Both the position numbers and the translations under genes were made by a program. The notes beneath the pieces were generated by a model, which had not been told where the DNA came from, searched no databases, and worked only from the letters and a program-made list of their open reading frames with translations. DNA of 64,000 bases from Bacillota bacterium (lineage in GTDB: Bacteria > Bacillota > Clostridia > Lachnospirales > Lachnospiraceae). The DNA lies in the NCBI GenBank assembly GCA_023458035.1, contig JAEXAX010000001.1, positions 8,705 through 72,704 of the forward strand, in the 5' to 3' direction. This document shows positions 9,633 to 18,753 of this stretch, piece by piece. Every line of letters starts with the position of its first letter. The stretch's first letter is position 1.

Positions 9633-10262
9633 TTACCCTTTCATAAGTCCCCAAAAAACTATGAGAACCAACACGATTTGCAAAATGTTCACTATACATG
9701 AAATAGCAATACGTCCCCAAAATCCTCCGGTACTTCTTTTTATCCTTTTCTTGCTGTCAGAATAGTGCCTTGTTTGAAAAAATGATATAAGCAATGCAGC
9801 GAAATGTCCCAAATATATTGCACAAATTGCTATCACAAACAAGTGGCTCATCCAGTCCGGAAGCACACTTTGCCCCCCTCTATTAAATTTTTGTATAATA
9901 GGATAAATACATATTGAAAATGTAGGGAAAAAAAAGACTTCAGAAATATAAAAATTATTTTTATTTGCATTATCCCAATATATTTCCGTTTGCGCACATT
10001 GCTCATCATATTCAAATACATAATACTTGTCATTTTTTGCTTTTAATTTCCAGTGTTCAATAGTTATACTATCAACAGGAATATTTGTGGGAACAATTTT
10101 ATATTCAGTTTCCACTCCTTTTTTTATTTCAAAACAATCTCCCCAAAAATTGCTGCCTTGTAATTCCAAACCCCATTTACGCAATTTTGAATATAAAATT
10201 TCTAAATCATCGAATCTCAAGCATGAAAATAAATGCAAAACCCAAAAACGCCTTTTTTTCAT
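9633..10262 (-). CDS. Hypothetical membrane protein (weakly DUF2812-like) in AT-rich islet
   Basis: 209 residues from ATG 10262 (MKKRRFWVLHLF), chosen because AGGTGA lies five bases upstream; a GTG three codons earlier overlaps that Shine-Dalgarno sequence. The N-terminal half is soluble, with an aromatic-rich segment that recalls DUF2812 proteins (YSKLRKWGLELQGSNFWGDCFEI). The C-terminal half has three likely membrane helices (around 90-110, 128-150 and 180-205). Codon use is strongly AT-rich, unlike its neighbours, which suggests recent acquisition. It has its own promoter and terminator. The function is unknown and the DUF2812 link is a weak recollection. Confidence 0.7.
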   Translation of the reverse strand: MKKRRFWVLHLFSCLRFDDLEILYSKLRKWGLELQGSNFWGDCFEIKKGVETEYKIVPTNIPVDSITIEHWKLKAKNDKYYVFEYDEQCAQTEIYWDNANKNNFYISEVFFFPTFSICIYPIIQKFNRGGQSVLPDWMSHLFVIAICAIYLGHFAALLISFFQTRHYSDSKKRIKRSTGGFWGRIAISCIVNILQIVLVLIVFWGLMKG

Positions 10263-10335
10263 AGAAATCACCTCAGCTTTCTATCTGGATTTTATTTTAC
10301 CATCCTTCTCATAACCAAAATCCTTGTTTTATATT

Positions 10336-10364
10336 ATTATATCACTACTCATAGTATACATCAA
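10336..10364 (-). promoter_or_regulatory. Promoter of the AT-rich orphan gene
   Basis: The minus strand carries TTGATG, a 17-base spacer and a perfect TATAAT with a TG extension, about 75 bases upstream of ATG 10262. No inverted repeat is evident beside it. Confidence 0.7.
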
Positions 10365-10423
10365 TTGCAGTATTACTGTGAAATAGATAAGGTTACTCTC
10401 CCTTCCTTAAAAATTGACGAAGA

Positions 10424-10453
10424 AAAGACGATAGTATTTTCTCTATCGTCTTC
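10424..10453 (-). terminator. Terminator after the SH3-domain gene
   Basis: On the minus strand AAGACGATAG pairs with CTATCGTCTT around an eight-base loop, followed by a T-rich stretch (TTTTCTTC). It lies about 100 bases after the stop of the SH3b protein gene. Confidence 0.7.
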
Positions 10454-10552
10454 GGTAACCATTTTTATAAAATTTTTTATATTGATTTTATTTCTGCATT
10501 GATTCCTTGAAGGAATGTTCTCTGTATCCCTCTTATATCTCAAATCCATTCT

Positions 10553-11596
10553 TTATTCATTGGGTTGCAATAGATAATCCGCCACATAACCGTCCACTCC
10601 GTCCACGTTCACGCGAGCCCAGCCAAGCTCGTCCACTGACAGGACAACCACCGTCTGTCCGGCCGACAGCTGTCCAACCACTTCCTGAGTTGACGGATCT
10701 TTAACAATGTTTAATTCTGTTATCGCAGTCTTGCTAACACCTCCTTCGGTGCCGGGAGTTGGATTGGACTGGCTCGGATTAATGGTCACGGTTTGATTTC
10801 CGGAGTTCTGATTTTCTGTTTTTTTAGACTCAGTTGATTCTGTTTTTTTCGGATCTGTCGCTTCCACCTTCTTATTGGTACTGCTCTGAGTGGTGTCGGT
10901 CTTTTTTTCGGTTGTAGTCGACTTGGTATCGCTGCCATTGGCAATCGAATGGATCAGATCATACAATTCCTTCAACTTTGAATCCGAGGCCACGGCCGCG
11001 GAAAATTTACTGTTTATATCATTTGTCAGGTTAACGATACCGCTGTCCGAAGCGGCGGTTTCTACCAGTTTTTTGGCAGTGTCGGATAATACCGAGCTTT
11101 GAATAATGTAATTTCCGTTATTGTTTTTCGACACATAAAACTGCTTCAAAGCAGGTGCTTCTGTATTGATATTTTTATATTTCACATTGACCGTGGTAAA
11201 TACCAATTTGGAATCGGCATTTTCTCCCGGCAGCAGATAGATCTGATTGATCTTATAGCTTTCGATATAGTCCTTAAATAAAGAACTGTCTACGACAGTA
11301 ACATATTTTGCCAGACTCTTTTCATCTCCTGCCTGCAGCGCAGCAAAGTAGTTCTTCATCAGGCTTGTGATCTCTTCATCCGAATTCACCTTAACATTAT
11401 CACCGAGGTCCGGACCCTTTTGCGCGGCTGAGGTTGAGGTGCTCTGAGAAGCAGATGTGTTTGATTGAACCGTTGTCGATTTTTTTGCTAACAGTGCCCG
11501 GCCACCGAAAAACAACACCGCCAAGATGATAATGGCAATCAAGCCGAGTGCTATATAGCGCAAATTATCCGACAGCCACTCCCTAATATTATCCAT
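10553..11596 (-). CDS. Membrane-anchored extracellular protein with C-terminal SH3b domain
   Basis: 347 residues. A short cytoplasmic start (MDNIREWLSDNLRY) is followed by one membrane helix (about 14-36, IALGLIAIIILAVLFFGG), a soluble domain (about 70-215), a Thr/Lys/Ser-rich low-complexity linker (about 220-275) and a bacterial SH3 domain ending in GWARVNVDGVDGYVADYL. The arrangement suggests an outward-facing protein whose SH3b may contact peptidoglycan or another wall component; this is inference. ATG 11596 has AGGAGAG upstream. It follows tRNA-Arg and is a separate unit, with a possible TTGAAA-18-TATGTT promoter just downstream of the tRNA terminator. Confidence 0.85.
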   Translation of the reverse strand: MDNIREWLSDNLRYIALGLIAIIILAVLFFGGRALLAKKSTTVQSNTSASQSTSTSAAQKGPDLGDNVKVNSDEEITSLMKNYFAALQAGDEKSLAKYVTVVDSSLFKDYIESYKINQIYLLPGENADSKLVFTTVNVKYKNINTEAPALKQFYVSKNNNGNYIIQSSVLSDTAKKLVETAASDSGIVNLTNDINSKFSAAVASDSKLKELYDLIHSIANGSDTKSTTTEKKTDTTQSSTNKKVEATDPKKTESTESKKTENQNSGNQTVTINPSQSNPTPGTEGGVSKTAITELNIVKDPSTQEVVGQLSAGQTVVVLSVDELGWARVNVDGVDGYVADYLLQPNE

Positions 11597-11654
11597 CGTA
11601 TCTCTCCTGTTCCGCTATGGTGAACATAGCTATGCTTCGTTTATATTTTCAAAT

Positions 11655-11680
11655 AGAAAAGAAGAAGCCTCTCGGCTTCT
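11655..11680 (-). terminator. Terminator of tRNA-Arg
   Basis: On the minus strand AGAAGCC pairs with GGCTTCT around a GAGA tetraloop, followed by TCTTTTCTATTT. It lies about 18 bases after the 3' end of the tRNA. Confidence 0.85.
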
Positions 11681-11697
11681 CTCCATTTTGCAAGCAA

Positions 11698-11770
11698 CAC
11701 ACCTGGAGGGATTCGAACCCCCGGCACGTGGCACCGGAAACCACTGCTCTATCCCCTGAGCTACAGGTGC
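11698..11770 (-). tRNA. tRNA-Arg (anticodon CCG)
   Basis: The minus strand folds into a full cloverleaf: acceptor GCACCTG with CAGGTGT, D stem GCTC/GAGC, anticodon stem GTGGT/GCCAC with loop TTCCGGT (anticodon CCG, reading CGG), and T arm GGGGG-TTCGAAT-CCCTC. The 3' CCA is not encoded; G is the discriminator base. Its own promoter and terminator flank it. Confidence 0.97.
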
Positions 11771-11788
11771 GCATCATTATCGCTTGAA

Positions 11789-11817
11789 ATCATACCATAT
11801 TTAGGAAACCCTGTAAA
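11789..11817 (-). promoter_or_regulatory. Promoter of tRNA-Arg
   Basis: The minus strand reads TTTACA, a 17-base spacer and TATGAT, ending 18 bases before the tRNA 5' end. It begins just after the folD stop codon. Confidence 0.8.
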
Positions 11818-11841
11818 GTGTTATCTGAAAATCAGTCGGCC

Positions 11842-12666
11842 CTATCTTGCGCCTTTAGCGCAGTTTTCCATCAAAACCGCTATGGTCATCGGTCCGACAC
11901 CGCCCGGAACCGGAGAAATTGCCCGTACCAACGGTGCCACCTTTTTAAAGTCCACGTCACCGCAAAGTCCGTCTTCCAACCGGTGAATCCCGACATCAAT
12001 CACCACAGACTGTTCGGAAAAGTAAGAAGCATCAAAGAATTTCGGTCGGCCGACGGCACAAATCACCACATCCGCTCGTCTGGTCAACTGCTTTAAATCC
12101 TTAGTTCGGGAATGACAAAGAGTAACCGTCGCATCAGCCGCTGTCAAAAGCTGAGCCACCGGTTTACCTACGATATTACTTCTCCCTACTACCACGCAGT
12201 GCAGGCCAGTCAGGTCACCCAAGACCTGCCGTAGCATCAGTACCACTCCCCAGGCTGTGCAGGGACGCATACAAGGTTCTCCGATCGATAAGCGGCCGAC
12301 ATTTACAGGATGAAATCCATCCACATCTTTTTCCGGCACAATGGCTTCCAATACCTTCTGTTCTTTGATTTCTTTCGGCAACGGCAATTGAACCAAGATC
12401 CCCTGTATTGAAGCATCCTGATTCAACTGTTCAATTTCCTGAAGCAGTGCTTCGGTTGTCGTTTCCTCCGGCAAACGGATGATCCGTGACCGGATACCTA
12501 AATCAATACAGGCCTTTTCCTTGGCGCCGACATATACCTTGGAAGCCGGATCATTTCCAACCAGGATTACAGCCAGACCAATATCTCGCTGTTCTTTCTT
12601 GATGTAGGCCCGCACTTCATCTTTCACCGCCGCTGCAATCTGTTTTCCATTGATAATTTCTGCCAT
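11842..12666 (-). CDS. folD: Methylene-THF dehydrogenase / methenyl-THF cyclohydrolase FolD
   Basis: 274 residues from MAEIINGKQIAAAVK. FolD interconverts 5,10-methylene-, methenyl- and 10-formyl-THF. Visible motifs are VYVGAKEKAC with the catalytic Lys, QLPLPKEI, PEKDVDGFHPVNVGRL and the nucleotide-binding GRSNIVGKPVAQLL, ending with SPVPGGVGPMT. ATG 12666 is preferred because AAAGGA precedes it and it gives the standard N-terminus; an open frame runs 13 codons further upstream. It follows fhs closely, so the two enzymes of the one-carbon route are co-expressed. Confidence 0.97.
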   Translation of the reverse strand: MAEIINGKQIAAAVKDEVRAYIKKEQRDIGLAVILVGNDPASKVYVGAKEKACIDLGIRSRIIRLPEETTTEALLQEIEQLNQDASIQGILVQLPLPKEIKEQKVLEAIVPEKDVDGFHPVNVGRLSIGEPCMRPCTAWGVVLMLRQVLGDLTGLHCVVVGRSNIVGKPVAQLLTAADATVTLCHSRTKDLKQLTRRADVVICAVGRPKFFDASYFSEQSVVIDVGIHRLEDGLCGDVDFKKVAPLVRAISPVPGGVGPMTIAVLMENCAKGAR

Positions 12667-12718
12667 GCCTTGTCCTTTCTGTTTTCCGTGATCCTGTAAA
12701 TGCAATTTAACTGTCAGC

Positions 12719-14389
12719 TTAAAATAAACCTACAATATTACCATCCTCATCCACATCGATCTGATGCGCCGCCGGCGTCTTGGGCAGTCCCGGCATGGTC
12801 ATCATATTACCGGTAATAGCAACGATAAAGCCGGCTCCGGCGTTAACATACAGTTCTCTGACGGTGATCGTAAAGTCCTTCGGCCGTCCCAGCCGCTTTG
12901 CATCATCCGACAACGAATACTGTGTTTTAGCCATACAGATCGGCAGGCCGCCATATCCCAGTGCTTCCAGTTTTTTCATTTCCGAAGCGGCCGCTCCTGT
13001 AAAGCTGACGCCATCAGCTCCGTAAATCTTTCGGGCGATTACGGTAATCTTTTCCTCAATACTGCTTCCAAGCTCATATATTGGTTGAAAATGATTTTCT
13101 TCCTGATTCAGTACCGCACAAACTTCATGGGCCAGCGCTTCTCCGCCGGCACCGCCATGCTCCCAAACGGAAGCAGGTGCAAAACGACAGCCCAGCTTCA
13201 CACAAAAATCACGCACAAAAGCCACTTCTTCCTCCGTATCCGTTATAAACTGATTTAGAGTTACAATCACAGGCAGGCCGAAGGCGCGCAGATTCTCGAT
13301 ATGCTTTTCCAAATTGACGATACCTGACGCAAGGGCAGACAGATTCGGCTCTGAGAGTTCTTCTTTCTTTACCCCGCCATTATATTTCAATGCACGAACG
13401 GTTGCTACCAATACCACCGCATCCGGTCGCAGCTCACCGATCCGACATTTGATATCCAAAAATTTTTCAGCTCCCAGATCGGCGCCGAAACCGGCCTCGG
13501 TAACGGTGATGTCAGCCAATGATAATGCCAGCTTCGTTGCGCGCAGGCTGTTACAGCCGTGCGCAATATTCGCAAAAGGGCCGCCGTGAACGATGACCGG
13601 TGTATGCTCCAGAGTCTGAATCAAATTTGGAGCCAGCGCATCTTTCAGCAGGGCAGCCATGGCACCGACAGCCTGCAGTTCCCGGGCAAATACCGGTTCA
13701 TTTTGCCGGTTGTAGGCTACGATGATGCGGCCAAGGCGCCCCTTTAAATCCCTCATATCCTCTGCCAGGCAGACGATGGCCATAATTTCCGATGCCACCG
13801 AGATGACAAAGTGATCTTCACGAACCACTCCATCCGGACGGCTGCCGAGACCGATGATAATATTGCGCAGTACTCGATCATTCATATCGACACAACGCTT
13901 CCAGACGATCCGCTTCGGATCAATATCCAAAGTATTTCCCTGTTGAATATGATTATCCAACAAAGCTGCCAACAAATTATTGGCTGCTGTAATGGCGTGA
14001 AAGTCTCCGGTAAAATGCAGGTTCAAATCCTCCATCGGTACAGCCTGTGCATAACCGCCGCCGGCTGCTCCGCCTTTGATTCCGAAGCAGGGGCCGAGCG
14101 ACGGCTCACGCAGTGCAATAACCGTCTTTTTTCCAATACGGTTCAAAGCCTGTCCGAGACCGACGCTGACGGTCGTCTTTCCCTCACCGGCCGGTGTCGG
14201 ATTAATGGCTGTCACCAACACCAGCTTACCGGCTTTGTTTTTCCGGCTTCGTTTGATACAGGTTTCGGAAAACTTCGCTTTATACCGACCGTACAGCTCA
14301 AGGTCATTCTCCTGAAGACCCAGCTGTTCGGCAATCTGAACGATGGGTAACATCTGTGTTTCTCTGGCAATTTGCACATCTGTCTTCAT
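12719..14389 (-). CDS. fhs: Formate--tetrahydrofolate ligase
   Basis: 556 residues, the full length of the family. It makes 10-formyl-THF from formate, THF and ATP. The P-loop PTPAGEGKTT is at about residues 65-75, followed by EPSLGPCFGIKGGAAGGGYAQ-type conserved text and TVTEAGFGADLGAEKF. ATG 14389 has GAGGAG eight bases upstream. With folD downstream it supplies one-carbon units for purines and possibly an acetogenic-type or formate-using metabolism, which other genes would have to confirm. Confidence 0.98.
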   Translation of the reverse strand: MKTDVQIARETQMLPIVQIAEQLGLQENDLELYGRYKAKFSETCIKRSRKNKAGKLVLVTAINPTPAGEGKTTVSVGLGQALNRIGKKTVIALREPSLGPCFGIKGGAAGGGYAQAVPMEDLNLHFTGDFHAITAANNLLAALLDNHIQQGNTLDIDPKRIVWKRCVDMNDRVLRNIIIGLGSRPDGVVREDHFVISVASEIMAIVCLAEDMRDLKGRLGRIIVAYNRQNEPVFARELQAVGAMAALLKDALAPNLIQTLEHTPVIVHGGPFANIAHGCNSLRATKLALSLADITVTEAGFGADLGAEKFLDIKCRIGELRPDAVVLVATVRALKYNGGVKKEELSEPNLSALASGIVNLEKHIENLRAFGLPVIVTLNQFITDTEEEVAFVRDFCVKLGCRFAPASVWEHGGAGGEALAHEVCAVLNQEENHFQPIYELGSSIEEKITVIARKIYGADGVSFTGAAASEMKKLEALGYGGLPICMAKTQYSLSDDAKRLGRPKDFTITVRELYVNAGAGFIVAITGNMMTMPGLPKTPAAHQIDVDEDGNIVGLF

Positions 14390-14455
14390 AGCACTTCTCC
14401 TCTTCCGTCACTTTGGCACCAGTTCCGCTATCTATGCGTCGGGGCTGTCACAGCC

Positions 14456-17107
14456 TTATTGCTGTTCTAAATAATTCTCAAACTCCTCACGGGTCATCAA
14501 TACCTTCCGCGGCTTGGTTCCGTCTTCTTCACTGACCACACCAGCCTCGGCCAGCTGCTCCATGATGCGGGCCGCCCGGTTAAACCCAACCTTAAAAGCC
14601 CGCTGCAGCATACCGATGGAAGCTTTGTCCTTATCAATCACGAACTTGGCTGCATCGGTAAAGTAGTCATCCTGCTCCGATACCCCCGGATTCTGACCGC
14701 CCTCACCGATCACGATCTGATCCATCTGTCGAATCAGGGATTCCTCAGTCGGCATAGACTGACCGGAATTATGCTCAATCACATATTTAACGATATCATT
14801 GACCTCACGATCGGATACAAAGGCCCCCTGGATACGAGCCGGCTTTTGGAAACTCTGCGGATAATACAGCATATCACCCTTACCCAACAGCTTCTCGGCT
14901 CCGTTCATATCAAGGATGGTTCGAGAATCAACGCCGGAGGTTACACTAAAGGCAATTCTGGACGGCATATTGGCCTTAATCAGTCCGGTGATTACATTCA
15001 CAGACGGACGCTGGGTAGCAATGATCAAATGAATGCCGGCCGCTCTGGCCTTCTGCGCCAAACGGACTATACTGTCCTCTACATCTCCCGGCGCCGCCAT
15101 CATCAGATCAGCCAGCTCATCGACGATAATGACCAACTGCGGCATCTTTTTCGGCTTGTTTTCATCCTCGATCTCGGACACCGACTCCACCTTTGCATTA
15201 TATCCGGCCAAGTCTCTGACATTATAATGGGCAAATTGCTGATAACGCCTATCCATTTCAACCACCGCCCAGTGCAGTGCTCCGGCCGCTTTTTTCGGAT
15301 CGGTCACCACCGGAATCAACAAATGCGGAATATTATTATAAACGCTTAGCTCCACAACCTTTGGATCGACCATGATCAGTTTCACATCATTCGGATCCGC
15401 CTTATACAACAGACTGAGAATGATACCGTTGATACATACCGATTTACCTGATCCGGTTGCTCCGGCAATTAACAGATGCGGCATCTTGGCGATATCCGCC
15501 ACGATTGTATTGCCGCCAATATCCTTACCGACAGCAAACGCAATCTGCGACGAATGCTCCCGGAAATCATTAGCTTCCAACACATCTCTCAGCATAACCA
15601 CCTGATTTTCCTTATTCGGCACCTCAATACCAATGGCGGCCTTGCCGGGAATCGGAGCCTCGATACGGATATCGGCAGCAGCCAGGTTTAGTTTAATATC
15701 ATCTGCCAGTCCAAGAATTTTGCTAACCTTCACACCCATCTCCGGCTGGATCTCATAACGCGTCACGCTTGGGCCATAGCAAACATCGGAAATGGTCGCC
15801 CTCACTCCAAAGGTATCCAGCGTCTGCTGTAGCTTATCGGCAGTCTCCTGTAGTTGGCGTTTGGTCGACGCAGCCGAAGTCGGTACTCCCTTCTTTAACA
15901 GACTGATAGGCGGAAAGTGATAGTGGAAGGCTGTCGGAGCGGCTGCATGTTCTGTCGGCATAGCGGCTGCCGGAGCGGCTACATGTTCTGTCGGCGTGGC
16001 GACTGCCGCAGCGGCTGCCGGACCGACAGAAACGGATTTAATGTTTTCTTCCTCTTCCGGATATATTTCTCGAACTGCCGGACGCTCATCCAGAACCACT
16101 GCGCCCAAATCATGTACCGGCCCCATTGTTTCCGGCTCTGTTTCCGGCTCTGTTTCCGGCAAATGAATCACCGGCCGATGCAGCGGACGCTCTTCATCCT
16201 CTTCAATGATCATAACCGGAATCGGCGCAGACATCTCAGACTGTTCCGGCTCGGAACCGCCCGACGGCAACACGGACAGCGAACTGTCGTTTGTTTTATG
16301 ATCATCGGGCTGCGTCAGTCCCTCCTGCCAGCGTTCCGGCACTCGCCCTTCTCCCGAAACCACATCCTTCAAGGTTTGATTCAACAATTCATCCTCCGGA
16401 CGGTTCATGATCTGTCTGGTCTTTTCCCGGGCCTCCTGTTCCAGTTCCCGTTGTCTGCGCACTTTTTCTTTGCGCAGTCTGCGCTGTTCATGATAATGCG
16501 CTGACTGCTGCGCCATCTTATCGGCAGCCCTTTGTCCATGCGATCGCAAGCCTTTCAATAGAGAGCGTTCCGTAATAAAAATGATGCCAATTACCATCAG
16601 CACCGTCAAAAAAATATAGCTGCCCATCGTTCCTAGTATGCCCTTAAATAAGCCGCCGATCACTGCGCCGATCAAACCGCCGCCGTTATGGGTTCTGGCG
16701 CCCTCCGAATAATAGTAAAAAATGCCATGACCCGTATCCCGACCATACAGCATCACATGCAGCAGGCCGTCAAGCGATATCAAAATAACAAGCATGGCAA
16801 CCACCTTGATCTTGGCCACAATTTGGCCGGTATTTGCCAAAACAAAAAATACAATAAATACTGCCAACGGCGGGATTACATAGGCAATGATTCCGACCAT
16901 ACCAAATAACAGATGACGCAGTATCGCTCCGACAAAGCCTCCGAAGCCAAATACGCTGATCTGTATAAAGACCATCACCGCTATAAACAAAATAAGCAAT
17001 GCTTCCTTCAGTAAGGGCTGCATTGGCTGCTGTTCCCCATATCGGTCCGGCCTCTCGGCGCTGTCCATTTTTTTGCTGTTTTTTCGTGTATTCTGCGTAT
17101 TCGCCAT
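14456..17107 (-). CDS. FtsK/SpoIIIE family DNA translocase
   Basis: 883 residues. The N-terminal region has four or five membrane helices (about 30-180), then a long charged and repetitive linker (about 190-400, with EPETEPET and PTEHAAAP-type repeats), the alpha/beta motor with Walker A GATGSGKSV (about 550) and Walker B VIIVDELADLM, and a C-terminal winged-helix gamma domain (IGMLQRAFKVGFNRAARIMEQL) that reads polar KOPS/SRS DNA sequences. It pumps chromosomal DNA through the septum during division or sporulation. The sequence does not decide between FtsK and SpoIIIE roles. ATG 17107 has AGGAGG upstream. Confidence 0.96.
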   Translation of the reverse strand: MANTQNTRKNSKKMDSAERPDRYGEQQPMQPLLKEALLILFIAVMVFIQISVFGFGGFVGAILRHLLFGMVGIIAYVIPPLAVFIVFFVLANTGQIVAKIKVVAMLVILISLDGLLHVMLYGRDTGHGIFYYYSEGARTHNGGGLIGAVIGGLFKGILGTMGSYIFLTVLMVIGIIFITERSLLKGLRSHGQRAADKMAQQSAHYHEQRRLRKEKVRRQRELEQEAREKTRQIMNRPEDELLNQTLKDVVSGEGRVPERWQEGLTQPDDHKTNDSSLSVLPSGGSEPEQSEMSAPIPVMIIEEDEERPLHRPVIHLPETEPETEPETMGPVHDLGAVVLDERPAVREIYPEEEENIKSVSVGPAAAAAVATPTEHVAAPAAAMPTEHAAAPTAFHYHFPPISLLKKGVPTSAASTKRQLQETADKLQQTLDTFGVRATISDVCYGPSVTRYEIQPEMGVKVSKILGLADDIKLNLAAADIRIEAPIPGKAAIGIEVPNKENQVVMLRDVLEANDFREHSSQIAFAVGKDIGGNTIVADIAKMPHLLIAGATGSGKSVCINGIILSLLYKADPNDVKLIMVDPKVVELSVYNNIPHLLIPVVTDPKKAAGALHWAVVEMDRRYQQFAHYNVRDLAGYNAKVESVSEIEDENKPKKMPQLVIIVDELADLMMAAPGDVEDSIVRLAQKARAAGIHLIIATQRPSVNVITGLIKANMPSRIAFSVTSGVDSRTILDMNGAEKLLGKGDMLYYPQSFQKPARIQGAFVSDREVNDIVKYVIEHNSGQSMPTEESLIRQMDQIVIGEGGQNPGVSEQDDYFTDAAKFVIDKDKASIGMLQRAFKVGFNRAARIMEQLAEAGVVSEEDGTKPRKVLMTREEFENYLEQQ
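15936..16007. repeat. Two 36-bp tandem repeats in the FtsK/SpoIIIE linker
   Basis: Two consecutive 36-base units differ at only a few positions and are followed by a partial third copy. They encode the Ala/Pro/Thr/Glu/His-rich repeats of the linker. A second short tandem (12-base units around 16125-16160) encodes EPET repeats. Such in-frame units can change copy number without breaking the gene. Confidence 0.8.
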
Positions 17108-17152
17108 GTTTCCTCCTGCTAAGGACGGTTTGCCGCAACTGCCGTCTCAGGC

Positions 17153-17905
17153 CTAAGCCGTTTTTTGATTCTCTGCATATAAATATTGCATTTCCAGCGT
17201 TTCCACCATATCGGTATATAGAGATACCGCTTCGATCGCCTGGCCGCTCTCGATCAAACGAACACAGGGGCTGATATAGGACTCATAGAGTGAAGAAAAA
17301 ATCTCCTCTGCCTGTTTCTGTTCACGAATCCGGTTGACAATGGTCGGTGCAGTATCATAATAATGAGCTACCAGCCGACGCCCCTGCTCTGTCTGTAATA
17401 AACACTCGTCCCGAAACCGCCGCAATACTGCCAGTTCATGACAGTCCGCAGATTTTTCCAAAGCCTGACAGGTAGCTGTCGTAATATAGCACAGGCGATC
17501 ACGAAAGCCGCCGAGCACCTGCTCATAACTGGTCGCCCGAATCTGGCTGGCCGGGAAAACCTGCTTCCACTGACTGATCAATTCTTCGATAATCGGTTCC
17601 GCATCCGCTTGAAAATACCGTTGTACGGCCGGAATCAGATAAATCGTCATGATCAGATTCAGATCCACCTCCAAACGGCTTCGCTTTGACTTCGCAGCCC
17701 TGTCGCGTTTGGCCAGTGCTGCCTCGGCCAGCTCCTTACCCGGCTTCTGCCACCCCGATATTCCTTTTTCAGGCTCCAGATCGCGTACACAGGCTTCTAG
17801 AATGGGCTGTGCCGCTTCATAATAAGCCTCAAATTTATCCGGATACTTCTTCTTGTTAAAATCCTTCAGCGGATCTCCCTGAAGCTCCAACAGCTGTTCA
17901 ATCAT
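17153..17905 (-). CDS. Unknown protein with CFI-box-like motif (CYITTATC)
   Basis: 250 residues. No enzyme family is recognised. The centre carries CYITTATCQALEKSADCHEL followed by LRRFRDECLL, which fits a short Cys-containing 'CFI-box' motif found at the C-terminus of many unrelated bacterial proteins; the role of that motif is unknown. The rest is helical, with a basic stretch (RDRAAKSKRSRLEVD) near residue 70. ATG 17905 has GAGGAG upstream. It sits between yebC and spoIIIE in a close-packed operon. Confidence 0.75.
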   Translation of the reverse strand: MIEQLLELQGDPLKDFNKKKYPDKFEAYYEAAQPILEACVRDLEPEKGISGWQKPGKELAEAALAKRDRAAKSKRSRLEVDLNLIMTIYLIPAVQRYFQADAEPIIEELISQWKQVFPASQIRATSYEQVLGGFRDRLCYITTATCQALEKSADCHELAVLRRFRDECLLQTEQGRRLVAHYYDTAPTIVNRIREQKQAEEIFSSLYESYISPCVRLIESGQAIEAVSLYTDMVETLEMQYLYAENQKTA

Positions 17906-17922
17906 ATCAGCTTCTCCTCGTA

Positions 17923-18651
17923 TTATTCATCCCAATTATGATATACATTCTGTACATCATCATCTTCATCCAGCAGATCCAGTAATTTACGCAGACTCTT
18001 CAGCTGTCCTTCATCCTCCAGCTTCACCCAGGTCTGCGGAATCCGGTTGACCATGGCTTCAACCATTGGAATACCGGCCTCGGTCAGGGCGTCACGCACC
18101 TGTCCCAGGTCATTTTCATCTGTCAAAATTTCAAAGCTGTCTTCCTCTTCGACAAAATCCTCCGCACCGACATCCAATGCCAGCATCATCAACTCATCCG
18201 CATCCAGCTCGCATTCCTCCTTGTCGATGATGATTTGGCCCTTTGTATCAAAGGAAAACGAAACGCAGCCCGGAGTTCCGATGCTGCCGTTGCCCTTGGT
18301 GAAGGCACTGCGCACATTGCCGGCTGTTCTGTTTTTATTGTCCGTCAACGCTTCTACGATAATGGCAATACCGTTCGGGCCGTAGCCTTCATACACGACC
18401 GATTCGTAATTAACCGAATCGACATCTCCGGCCGCCCGCTTAATACCGCGTTCAATGGTATCATTTGGCATATTATTTGCCTTTGCCTTGGCAATAACAT
18501 CCTTTAATTTACTGTTGTTTTCCGGATCGGCTCCGCCTTCCTTGACCGCCACGGCAATTTCACGGCCGATGATGGTAAAGATCTTCCCCTTAGCGGCATC
18601 ATTTTTCTCTTTTTTATGTTTAATGTTGGCAAATTTCGAATGTCCTGACAT
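17923..18651 (-). CDS. YebC/PmpR family protein (TACO1-like)
   Basis: 242 residues with the family start MSGHSKFANIKHKKEKNDAAKGKIFTII and the acidic C-terminal LLDLLDEDDDVQNVYHN. The family was long annotated as transcriptional regulators; recent work on relatives links it to translation of proline stretches. ATG 18651 has AGGAGAAAG upstream. It has a separate promoter after recU. Confidence 0.95.
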   Translation of the reverse strand: MSGHSKFANIKHKKEKNDAAKGKIFTIIGREIAVAVKEGGADPENNSKLKDVIAKAKANNMPNDTIERGIKRAAGDVDSVNYESVVYEGYGPNGIAIIVEALTDNKNRTAGNVRSAFTKGNGSIGTPGCVSFSFDTKGQIIIDKEECELDADELMMLALDVGAEDFVEEEDSFEILTDENDLGQVRDALTEAGIPMVEAMVNRIPQTWVKLEDEGQLKSLRKLLDLLDEDDDVQNVYHNWDE

Positions 18652-18724
18652 GCTTCCCTTTCTCCTATTTCATCTTTTTATATATTTTTAGTCTGATCAC
18701 AGACATGGCCGTCTGCGACACTCG

Positions 18725-18753
18725 ATTATATCATTTTTTCAGGCTTCGCGCAA
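18725..18753 (-). promoter_or_regulatory. Promoter upstream of yebC
   Basis: The minus strand shows TTGCGC, a 17-base spacer and TATAAT, overlapping the recU stop. A small hairpin (GTCTG/CAGAC) lies in the leader without a T tract, so it is not a terminator. The leader is about 70 bases. Confidence 0.7.

Noticed and set aside
11820..11841. Terminator after folD
   Set aside because: Only a weak four-base stem is visible, so folD may read into the tRNA-Arg region.
14390..14455. Terminator between the translocase gene and fhs
   Set aside because: A short palindrome (GGCTGT-C-ACAGCC) occurs but no T tract follows; readthrough seems likely.
15936..16160. CRISPR-like repeats
   Set aside because: The units are directly tandem with no spacers and are in frame with the translocase coding sequence.
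18652..18724. Terminator in the yebC leader
   Set aside because: The GTCTG/CAGAC hairpin has no T tract and lies between a promoter and the gene.
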